The translations under genes and the position numbers were made by a program. Shown in pieces: positions 56,341 through 64,000 of a stretch of 64,000 nt of DNA. The stretch is from Dactylorhiza incarnata (lineage: Eukaryota; Streptophyta; Magnoliopsida; Asparagales; Orchidaceae). Position 1 is the first letter of the stretch. The number at the start of each line of letters is the position of its first letter. The notes under the pieces were generated by a model that worked only from the letters and a program-made list of their open reading frames with translations, was not told where the DNA came from and did no database searches. The stretch is from the NCBI GenBank assembly GCA_033032865.1, contig JAWHQI010000049.1, positions 2,852,001 to 2,916,000 on the forward strand. Direction: 5' to 3'.

Positions 56341-56968
56341 CAGCCTCTCCAGAGATCAACCTGAACCCACCGGTTAGTGAGAGCCCAGCAGCGGAATTGA
56401 TATAGGGCACTCCAACACCATGTCACCTTTCCAGCCTCTCTATAGATCAACCTGAACCCACTGACTAGTGAGAGCCCGACACCGGAATCGATCTGGGGCA
56501 CTCCAGCACCTTGCCACCTTGCCATCCTCTCGAGAGAACAACCTGAACCCAACGGCCAGTAAGAGCCCGACAATGGAATCGATCTAGGGCACTCCAGCAC
56601 CTTGTCACCTTGCCAGCCTCTCCAGAGAACAACCTGAACCCACCTACTAGTGAAATCCCGACAGCGGAATCAATCTGGGCACTCTAACACCTTATCACCT
56701 TGCCAGCCTCACTAGAGATCAACCTGAACCCACCGGCTAGTGAGAGCCCGGCAGCGGAATTGATCTGGGGCACTCCAGCACCTTGTCACCTTGCCAGCCT
56801 CTCGAGAGATCAACCTGAACTCACCGGCTAGTGATAGCCCTACTACGGAATCAATCTGGGGCATTCCAACATCTTATCACCTTGCCAGGCTCTCTAGAGA
56901 TCAACCTGAACCCACCAGCTAGTGAGAGCCCGAATGCAGAATCGATCTGGGGCATTCCAACACCTTGT
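56341..56968. repeat. 91-bp tandem array, about seven copies
   Basis: Units start CAGCCTCTC at 56341, 56432, 56523, 56614, 56704, 56795 and 56886, spaced 91, 91, 91, 90, 91 and 91. Core text includes GATCAACCTGAACCCACCGG and GGGGCACTCCAGCACCTTG. Cop-8 is inserted at the right end, so the array probably continues beyond it. Confidence 0.95.
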
Positions 56969-58389
56969 TGTTGGATCTTATGGTGCCCTTAGAGGGGGGG
57001 GGGTGAATAAGGGAATAAAAAATTCTTTTTATAATTTTATGATAATTACTAAGTTGTTTTGATTAATATGAAATAATAAAGACAATTTAGTAAAAACAAT
57101 TTTGCAATAATGAAAGTATACGCCAATAGAGAGAAATCAAAGTAAACACAAAAGAGACATGATTATATTATATGAAAAAGTGTTTACATAAAAATTGATT
57201 TCTATATCGCTAGAAATCGGAGGCGTACAAGTGAAGATTTCTTTTCCTTTTCTATACCGACTTGTATCCCCACAAACCGGTTGGCTTTAGCCTATCCTTC
57301 CCTGGATATGGCCTCAAGCCGCTCTAGCCAATCCTTCCCCGGATATGGCCTCGAGCACCCCCTAGCTCTAATCCCCTAGACCTAGTCGCCAACTCACGCG
57401 GCGAATTCCCCCTAAGCCGCGCAAGGACCTAGTCGCCAAAAACAAGGCGATTTCACTACAAGATACAAATAAAGAAATGAAGTAAATAACAAGCAAACTC
57501 CCTCTTGAGATTTGTGGAGATGAGGATGAAGGATCGCTGAAGCACAAGCGAGGTCGAAGCGATCGTTCTTCGGATGCAGCGTGATGGATTCCTTCTCCAG
57601 AATTTCTTCTTTAGCTTTGAGTGGGAGATGACCTTTTGGCAGAGTAGCAGCACGAGAGTATGGGCACAAGTAGTCTCACTGGAAGGTCACATCAAAACGA
57701 GAGAGAGCCCACCCTTTTATACAACTTGGAGCTAGCGTCGGCGGTAGTAGATAGCGCTGGCGGTAGCGTTCGTGTCCAGCGATTGTGCAACCGGCGGCGG
57801 CGTGGCGTTCTGCACGAAATCGAGATAGCGCCTGGCAGTAGCGGTAGCGCTGGCGGTAGCGGTAACGGTAGCGGTTACGGAACCGTCGCGTGGACGAACT
57901 CGAGATAACGCCGGGCGGTAGCGGTAGCGCTAACGATAGCGCTGGCGTTAGCGATAGCACTGGCGGTAGCGCTGTTCCCTTCAAAAAGTTATTCCAAGCT
58001 GCTTTCCACCTGTGGATTATTGCACCTATAGTTCCTGCACACTATAAACACACTACAAGCAATATCAAATACAATATGGGATTTGTTATTCTCAAACAAA
58101 GGGATGTGACAGCGCTGGCGGTAGCGGTAACGGTAGCGGTTACGGAACCGTCGCGTGGACGAACTCGAGATAACGCCGGGCGGTAGCGGTAGCGCTAGCG
58201 ATAGCGCTGGCGTTAGCGATAGCACTGGCGGTAGCGCTGTTCCCTTCAAAAAGTTATTCCAAGCTGCTTTCCACCTGTGGATTATTGCACCTATAGTTCC
58301 TGCACACTATAAACACACTACAAGCAATATCAAATACAATATGGGATTTGTTATTCTCAAACAAAGGGATGTGACACACATGTCCAACA
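56969..58389 (-). repeat. Cop-8 LTR (3' LTR of a copia-like element)
   Basis: TGTTGG at 56969 and TCCAACA ending 58389, followed by a polypurine tract on the minus strand. G tract of 10. Minus-strand TATA (TATAAAA) at 57715-57721, followed upstream by an unusually dense GGCGGTAGC/GCGCTGGC cluster. It contains a 265-bp tandem duplication. Confidence 0.9.
57846..58375. repeat. 265-bp tandem duplication in the U3 of the Cop-8 LTR
   Basis: 57846-58110 and 58111-58375 differ by about one base (AACG versus AGCG). The unit holds the GGTAGC cluster and one arm of the polypurine-bracketing inverted repeat. Confidence 0.97.
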
Positions 58390-58417
58390 ATCCCCCCCTT
58401 TTGATAATAACAAATCC
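58344..58417 (-). other. Inverted repeat bracketing the Cop-8 polypurine/LTR junction
   Basis: GGATTTGTTATT (58344-58355) and AATAACAAATCC (58406-58417) are exact complements, while the intervening ~50 bases differ clearly from Cop-2 and Cop-5. Confidence 0.8.
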
Positions 58418-58706
58418 TCTAAGCAAGAAATCAACAATAGTGTTTATAGATAAGATAAGCAAGATGATAGTGCAACTATAGTATATGATAAGCATGATGA
58501 AATGTGCATACTCCCCTTATCTTAATGCTCCCCCTACATAAATGCAATTTATGTGTTACTCCCCCTAAATGATAGATTTCATGAATTTATTCTCCCCTTA
58601 AACTTCTATATTTTTTCTATATAGATTTCTTCAATTAATCTCCCCCTTTTGGTATTATCAAAAGAAGGTGGGGTGAGGGTAGTAAGGAGGCATTTCTTAG
58701 AAATAA
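58390..58706 (-). other. 3' internal region of Cop-8, cut by Hel-1
   Basis: It carries the polypurine tract and four to five further AGGGGGAG-like tracts on the minus strand, as in Cop-2 and Cop-5, and stops at the Helitron end. Confidence 0.75.
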
Positions 58707-58720
58707 CTAGCATCTTCGAA

Positions 58721-58788
58721 CGGGCTACGCCTATTCTCGATGCGTCGCTACGGGCTTCGCCCGTAATCAAGCGGGCTTCGCCCGCTTG
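58721..58788 (-). other. Helitron 3' hairpins, three iterations
   Basis: TACGGGC-TTC-GCCCGTA (58749-58765) and CAAGCGGGC-TTC-GCCCGCTTG (58768-58788) are perfect hairpins; CGGGCTACGCCT (58721-58732) is a decayed third, placed where the Helitron terminator hairpin belongs. Confidence 0.8.
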
Positions 58789-58814
58789 GCATTTAAGGCA
58801 CGGGGGACCCCATT

Positions 58815-59352
58815 CGGGGGGCGACATTTGTCGTGGGGGCGACATTTGTCGTAAGGGCGACATTTGTCATGAGGGCGACATTGACATGGGGGCAACATTG
58901 GTCGTGGGGGCGACATTGGTCATGGGGGCGACATTGGTCGATACGACGACATTGGTCGGTGCGGCGACATTGGTCGTGGGTGACAACATTGGTCGTGGGT
59001 GGCGACATTGGTCGTGGGCGGCGACATTGGTCGTGGGCGGCGACATTGGTCGTGGGCGGCGACATTGGTCGTGGGGGGCGAGATTGGTCGTGGGGGCGAG
59101 ATTGGTCGTGGGCGGCGAGATTGGTCGTGGGCGGTGACATGGGTCGTGGGCGGCGACATGGGTCGTGGGCGGCGACATGGGTCGTGGGTGGCAACATGGG
59201 TCGTGGGCGGCGACATTTATTATATGGTGCGACATTGGTCGTGGGGGCGGCATTGGTTGGGGCCGCGACATTAGTCGGGGCGACGACAATGGTCATGGGC
59301 GGTGATTTTGGTCGGGGCGGCGACAATGGTCGTGGGCGGCGACATTGGTAAA
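58815..59352. repeat. ~19-bp minisatellite inside Hel-1
   Basis: Units of the type GGCGACATTGGTCGTGGGC, 17-19 bases, repeated about 28-30 times, with a switch to ATGGGTCGTGGG variants in the middle. Long ORFs on both strands are products of the repeat and are not annotated. Confidence 0.95.
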
Positions 59353-60570
59353 GATGGAGAACCAAGAAAATAAAGAAAATTAAAATGTGAGCTTGAGTTT
59401 GATATCTTAAAGAGTCAAAGAATGCTTGGATTAAAACTGCTGCCTAATATATCTCAGGAACTAATGTGAAAAACCAATGCAAATCACTAACAAAATCAAA
59501 ATAAAAGCAAAGACTTAGAAACAAACTAAATCAAAAATAACCCCAATCAAATATCCAGGGCGGCGTTCTCCTGCACACGCTGGGCAATCTCCAGCTCCAC
59601 GTATAAGCCTTTAAAAATGTATGACATCTTACAACTTGAACAACACTTTTGGTGCTCATCAATGAAATGCAAATAAAAATTTTCTCATCTCCCTACAACC
59701 TGTTGGATAAGCCCACAACCTTGATTTGATCCCGTACTTAAGAAATTAGGCTGGAGAAATATATCACTGAGCATATGTTTATTGAAACCATTTAGCATTG
59801 AAAGGGATCATAAACCTCTTACATTTATTTCTATCAAATGATAATCAGAACATGCATTGAGCTTAATATGAAAAATTCCTGAAATTCTTATTAGAAAGCT
59901 TAGTTAAAATATGCATTAAGCTTCACATCAGCATTTTGCTGCATCCATCGGGGCACTTTGAACCGTGCCTCAATCAAATATCAGAGCCATTTCTTGACTG
60001 TTATTAAATGAATTTAGATTAGCCTCAAAATAAAAAGTGGACTTGGAAAGAGAAATATTATCTCCTCATCTGGGCAATTTTGCAAAAATACCCTCAAAAT
60101 ACTATAATAAAATTGTCTTTTTGTTCATTTATTTTAGTGAAAATGTATGCTACGATCCATAACATCCGCAAGAGTGCGGCACAGTGAAATAAATAAGAAC
60201 GGGTTAAAATGTAAGCTACGATCCATTCCTATCACAAAAGATCCTAACTTTCTGATATGTGAACAGTTAAACCTCAAACAAAAAATACCCTGTTCAAATA
60301 CACCATCAGGCCTATGCTGGCAAATATACTAAAAGACCTAACCAAAACCTGAAAACATGCACAAAAAATACATCTTTTCCCGCAGTTGAATACATACCAA
60401 AATATTGACATCCCCTTCGATCCAGCAATCCAAACAAAAATTTGGTAACTTTCATTCAGTGGCCTTGGGAGATCCTGTTTCGATCAAAGATGTAGGAAAA
60501 AAATAAATAACTGGATCTAATGTGTTAAAGCAAGAATAATCGGAGCATGATATATGTTCTTTGTTAGGTC
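59353..60570 (-). other. Hel-1 non-coding stretch
   Basis: AT-rich, no convincing ORF. Short exon-like pieces of a captured gene could be hidden here but I cannot define them. Confidence 0.5.
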
Positions 60571-60960
60571 TTACCTCCTAATCATATCGTAAACAAAATT
60601 CCACTTGTCTCCCGCACTAAGGCCATTTGGCACTGCCGGTATAATTAGTCTAAAACCTTCAACCTCAACACGCGGAAGATCAGACCACCTGGCTAGACTC
60701 ACCTTGCAAATTTCATCATAGTAGTCATAATTGATGTCGGGGTCATGAGTGGTATTGAAGTTTTCACCTTGTGAGACTGGCACACATGAGAAACAAATGA
60801 TATATTTGAGATAAATTATAGTATCGCACATTTCTAATACTATTTTGAAGTATTTAAAATGCACCAAATTAGAGGAGTACACTATAAAGCCCTTACGTTG
60901 GACTGGCTCAGCACGGTTTGGCAAAGTTGATGATGACTCAAGTTGATTTTGGTCTACCAT
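60571..60960 (-). pseudogene. Spliced gene fragment carried by Hel-1
   Basis: Exon 60960-60897 (starting ATG) ends at a donor GTAAGG; the acceptor CCAG precedes exon 60776-60571. Joining them keeps the frame and gives about 89 residues, including I-C-K-V-S-L-A-R-W-S-D-L-P and S-A-G-D-K-W-N-F-V-Y-D-M. A further strong donor (AGGAG|GTAAGA) overlaps the TAA at 60571, and the ATG is directly preceded by an acceptor-like CCAG, so this looks like inner exons of a longer gene. I do not recognise the family. It is on the same strand as the helicase, as expected for gene capture or an accessory ORF. Confidence 0.45.
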
Positions 60961-61572
60961 CTGGATGTTTGAGATGAAGCAAGTCAATAATTATCAAGAA
61001 ATAGTAGATGAAAGCAAACTGAGCAAAACAAAGTAATCTAAGCATGAACGGCGATCTACTGAATGAATCAACAAACTGATTCGACTCCAAACGTGATTGA
61101 AGCAAACGTGCAAGAAGAAACTCCCATTTAAGAAAAAAACCCATAGAAATTAAAGCTAAATTCCAAGACGAACCTCCTATTAAAGCTAAAATTTGCTAAA
61201 CATAAAATTGCGGGAGAGAAACAGTTGATATGAACCTCTAATTCCTCAACTGTTTCTCTTAGACTGAACTTACAGAATTATACTAAAATAATTTTTACTT
61301 ATACTAAACATGCGGATCATATCATCTGTTTCTCTTATGAACTGTTTCTCCTAGAAATATTGCTTAACAATAATCAGCTTAAGAGAAAGCTTACCAAGAA
61401 CACTGTAATTTGGAAGAAAATATAGCAGTAATGAGGAACCATAGTAAATGTTTGATAAAAACTATTAATAATAGCTTGTAAATAGCTTGTAAATAAACAA
61501 TAAACGACAGAAATTGTGAAGATATACCTTACTTTATTGGTGACAATTCTTCGATGTCTGACATCAGTATGT
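60961..61572 (-). other. Hel-1 region between gene fragment and helicase
   Basis: AT-rich; short direct repeats of CTGTTTCTC(T/C)TA occur near 61250-61360. No gene is seen. Confidence 0.5.
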
Positions 61573-64000
61573 TTAGTATGATTGCGGTTGATAATTTAAT
61601 TTGGCAAAGATTTCTTTGTAGACCACATTTTTAGTGTAAACTCCATCAAGACCATGCAATGCTCCCCTCCTAACCAAGATTTTAGTTTTTCGCTCTGAAA
61701 CACCCCGCGAAAATGCTACATATAATTGGCCATGGCTAAAGACATTTTCCGGTAAGTAAATACCTACATTTTCAATTGTTTGTCCTTGAGACTTGTTAAT
61801 TGTTAGAGCAAAGCAAAGACGAACAGGAAATTGTTTTCTAGTTAGCGGAAATGGCATTTTCGCATCCTCAGGTGTTTGTAAGGGTATGCGCGGAAGAAAA
61901 ACCCTTTGACCACCATATTGCCCTGTCAGAATTTCAGCTTCGATTATATTTCTGCCGAAACGGCGACATAGTAGTCTCGTACCATTGCATAGGCCAATGT
62001 TAGGATCAATATTTCGCAGCAACGTTATAGGGGATCCAAATTTCAATGTAAGCTTGTGAGGCGGCAGACTTCTAGGGGATAGAGAGTTTAGAAACTCGGG
62101 AAGGTATAAATTTCTTGTGTCATCAAGCACATAGTCGAATGAGTAATATGTATGTTCTTCTCCCGGGAAAAGAGCGAGGGTCATTTCATTCAGCTTGTAT
62201 ACATCTTCATTTAAAGGTGTTATAATAGCCCTACATTTCATATAATCCGTATTATCAAAATTACTACTCAAATCCGCAAAAACAAAATTCACCAACTTGG
62301 AGATAGAGATGTCTCCCTCCCACGGAATAATCATAGAATTAGGAACTCTGATCATATCATTGTCCATCGTTGGCTCAGTTCCATCACCAACACGTAGAAC
62401 AAAACTACTAAAGTAGGTGTCATCTTTCGCCCTCATATTACTTGATAAGCGCAACACAGAAACATTATTCCACAAATGAGATTCAACAATGCTTGAATTG
62501 ATAATCTCTGACTTCGCTCTGTTAACGACAACGGGTGTCAATTGTCGAAAGTCGCCTCCAAGTATTAACACTTTGCCACCAAATGGCCGACAAATGGCAA
62601 GCATGTCTTGAAATGTACGATCAACAGTTTCGAAAGCACGTCTATTAGTCATAGGTGCCTCATCCCATATTATTGCCGCTGCTTGTTGTATAAGTTTACG
62701 CAAATCACTTTGCTTACCAAATTTACATGTCGACGAAGCATCAAGCTGTATAGGAATTTTAAAATTTGAATGTGCCGTACGACCACACAGGAGTAAAGTA
62801 GCCGCAATTCCCGATGAGGCTGTTGCCAAAATGATGCAACCCTCGCTTCTAAACTTTGCTAGGATGGCCCGATATAGGTAAGTCTTGCCTGTTCCACCCG
62901 GACCATCAACAAAAAAGATTGCGCTGTCTTTTGTTGTTATAGCTTCACTTATTGTGTTGAATGCTTGTAACTGATCAGTATTTAAAGATCCAATAGTACG
63001 TAGATCTTCAGTCGGAGTAGGTATTAATAATTCATGTTCAATAATGCTGGATGCATTCCGCAAGTCTTCAAATTCTGGACTAATCCTCGGCAAATCAAAT
63101 TCTTCCAGAGTTCTTTTATGCTCGTTGAGAATGTCAGCTAAACTATATAAGACCTTATTTATGATGTACAAATTAGTTGAGTTACTTGAGGTTGCAAAAT
63201 CTTCGGCCATGCTTAAGTAGTTTTCATCCCATAGCAAGCGCACTCCGATAGGGTTTGAGTATAGAAGAATAGTTGCAAATAATCTCCATAGTGCAGAAGG
63301 CATACAGAAGGATCTAGCTTCTGCTAAGCATTCCCGAATACTGTTGTCCTGTTCAAGCAAACCGTAAGCCTCTGCAGCCTTTCTGAAAGTGTTGTGTTGT
63401 ATGTTGTTAACAGTGAGAATATCATCAAATGATTTTGGACCCGGTACATGGGATAGCAGAAGACGGAGGTAAAATCTCTCACCCTCAAATGGGGAAACAG
63501 CGTAGAGTCTGCCCACTACCTTTTGATGTGTTGTCCTTTTTTTCCATTTTCGTTGTGGCCTTAGCCATCTATAATATTTCGGAAAATCCTTGTATATATA
63601 TTTATGCTCCTCCTGACCATCCATGTAGACTCGGAAAAAATCGGTCAACATTGTTCGGGAGTTACGCTCATTGGCCAAAACAGTTGTTATATAATCATTA
63701 GTGTGAAACATCACCTGATGTTTATTTGGCAAGTGAATCTGCAATCGTTCGACCGACGGATAAATTCGACTCATTGAAAATTTAAATATCTTCCATAAAG
63801 ATTCAGGGGCACATAACCACCTCCCTTCCACATACTTATTTACTTCGTCGTAGTTAGGTGCAGATCGAACCTCAAAAGCAACATGGTCTGGCCCTTTATA
63901 AATGTATTTGTAAAGATATTTGATACTTTTGATGCTACAACATACTTCCACATTCAGATGACAGTCATACTTACGAAGCAACCATGAGTTGTATGGGACT
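61573..64000 (-). CDS. Helitron RepHel protein, C-terminal part with Pif1-like helicase (partial)
   Basis: The frame is open from the window edge to the stop at 61573. Its first residues (V-P-Y-N-S-W-L-L-R-K-Y-D-C-H) are the conserved end of the Helitron N-terminal replicase region, so the protein continues outside and the ATG-less frame at 63981 is not a start. Counting from 63981: Walker A G-P-G-G-T-G-K-T at ~360-367, Walker B W-D-E-A-P at ~439-443, G-G-D-F-R-Q at ~475-480, I-N-K-S-Q-G-Q-T near 722 and G-Q-L-Y-V-A-F-S-R-G near 751. These are all Pif1/RecD-type helicase motifs, used to unwind DNA during rolling-circle transposition. No stop or frameshift occurs in over 800 codons. Confidence 0.93.
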   Translation of the reverse strand, partial: VPYNSWLLRKYDCHLNVEVCCSIKSIKYLYKYIYKGPDHVAFEVRSAPNYDEVNKYVEGRWLCAPESLWKIFKFSMSRIYPSVERLQIHLPNKHQVMFHTNDYITTVLANERNSRTMLTDFFRVYMDGQEEHKYIYKDFPKYYRWLRPQRKWKKRTTHQKVVGRLYAVSPFEGERFYLRLLLSHVPGPKSFDDILTVNNIQHNTFRKAAEAYGLLEQDNSIRECLAEARSFCMPSALWRLFATILLYSNPIGVRLLWDENYLSMAEDFATSSNSTNLYIINKVLYSLADILNEHKRTLEEFDLPRISPEFEDLRNASSIIEHELLIPTPTEDLRTIGSLNTDQLQAFNTISEAITTKDSAIFFVDGPGGTGKTYLYRAILAKFRSEGCIILATASSGIAATLLLCGRTAHSNFKIPIQLDASSTCKFGKQSDLRKLIQQAAAIIWDEAPMTNRRAFETVDRTFQDMLAICRPFGGKVLILGGDFRQLTPVVVNRAKSEIINSSIVESHLWNNVSVLRLSSNMRAKDDTYFSSFVLRVGDGTEPTMDNDMIRVPNSMIIPWEGDISISKLVNFVFADLSSNFDNTDYMKCRAIITPLNEDVYKLNEMTLALFPGEEHTYYSFDYVLDDTRNLYLPEFLNSLSPRSLPPHKLTLKFGSPITLLRNIDPNIGLCNGTRLLCRRFGRNIIEAEILTGQYGGQRVFLPRIPLQTPEDAKMPFPLTRKQFPVRLCFALTINKSQGQTIENVGIYLPENVFSHGQLYVAFSRGVSERKTKILVRRGALHGLDGVYTKNVVYKEIFAKLNYQPQSY

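Larger units (their letters stand above)
58707..64000 (-). mobile_element. Hel-1: Helitron, 3' end to beyond the window
   Basis: The minus strand ends with CTAG (58710-58707) followed by T, the standard Helitron 3' terminus inserted between A and T. A small GGGCTACGCC hairpin lies 10 bases before it. Upstream on that strand are a 19-bp minisatellite, a spliced gene fragment and a Pif1-type helicase frame open to the window edge. The 5' TC end and most of the Rep (HUH) domain lie outside. It is inserted in the internal region of Cop-8. Confidence 0.85.

Noticed and set aside
58815..59352. CRISPR-like array
   Set aside because: Units are contiguous ~19-bp repeats without spacers, in a plant Helitron.
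58649..59365. Several long ORFs on both strands (up to 190 codons)
   Set aside because: They are read-through of the 19-bp minisatellite; frame-independent openness on both strands marks repeat composition, not genes.
63429..63701. Plus-strand ORF opposite the helicase
   Set aside because: A shadow of the conserved helicase frame; it has no domain.

Overview
The window reads as repeat-rich heterochromatin of a flowering plant, most likely one with a large genome. The reasons are plant-type LTR retrotransposons with tRNA-iMet-like primer-binding sites (copia) and tRNA-Asp-like ones (Ty3/gypsy, Athila style), a plant Helitron with a Pif1-type helicase, and GT..AG introns. I see no intact ordinary host gene and no rRNA gene. 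All family assignments come from motifs read by eye. Element names (Gyp-1 to 3, Cop-1 to 8, Hel-1) are labels used only here.

Layout. 1-10062: Gyp-1 (+), a gypsy-like element whose only ORF carries two zinc knuckles. It is interrupted by Gyp-2 (3110-8148, -; TSD ATATG). 10063-26149: Cop-1 (-), with a broken gag and the tail of an antisense 'plant transposon protein-like' ORF. About 4.7 kb spanning the Gyp-1 3' LTR and Cop-1 is tandemly duplicated (8889-21580 and 21581-25410). Copy 1 was then hit by Cop-2 (13023-21041, -; TSD CTTCC/CTTGC). 26150-39949: Cop-3 (-), with gag, an antisense ORF with its own TATA box and 5' UTR intron, and one LTR. Its gag is split by Gyp-3 (29667-39264, +; TSD AGCAC), a complete but multiply frameshifted Athila-like element. 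39950-40318: LTR scrap Cop-4. 40319-50172: Cop-5 (-), an LTR-internal-LTR-internal tandem. 50195-53973: Cop-6 (-), a gag remnant plus an uninterrupted 619-codon ORF with its own TATA box, between 183-bp direct repeats. 53976-54310: LTR scrap Cop-7. 54330-55738: GC-rich remnant of an intron-containing coiled-coil gene. 56341-56968: 91-bp tandem array. 56969-58706: Cop-8 (-), whose U3 carries a 265-bp duplication. 58707 to beyond 64000: Hel-1 (-), with 3' terminus, 19-bp minisatellite, spliced gene fragment and an open helicase reading frame.

How the parts relate. Cop-1, 2, 3 and 5 keep gag-like ORFs but show no protease, integrase or reverse transcriptase, so they must depend on proteins supplied in trans if they ever moved. 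What they conserve is non-coding: LTR ends, primer-binding and polypurine sites, a GC-rich GCGCTAGCGCC-like motif next to TATA boxes, an inverted repeat bracketing the polypurine/LTR junction, and tandem hairpins that keep their loops while changing their stems. Gyp-3 independently holds three hairpins sharing one loop on different stems (37398-37603). These 'same loop, different stem' arrays are the most unusual signal I found.
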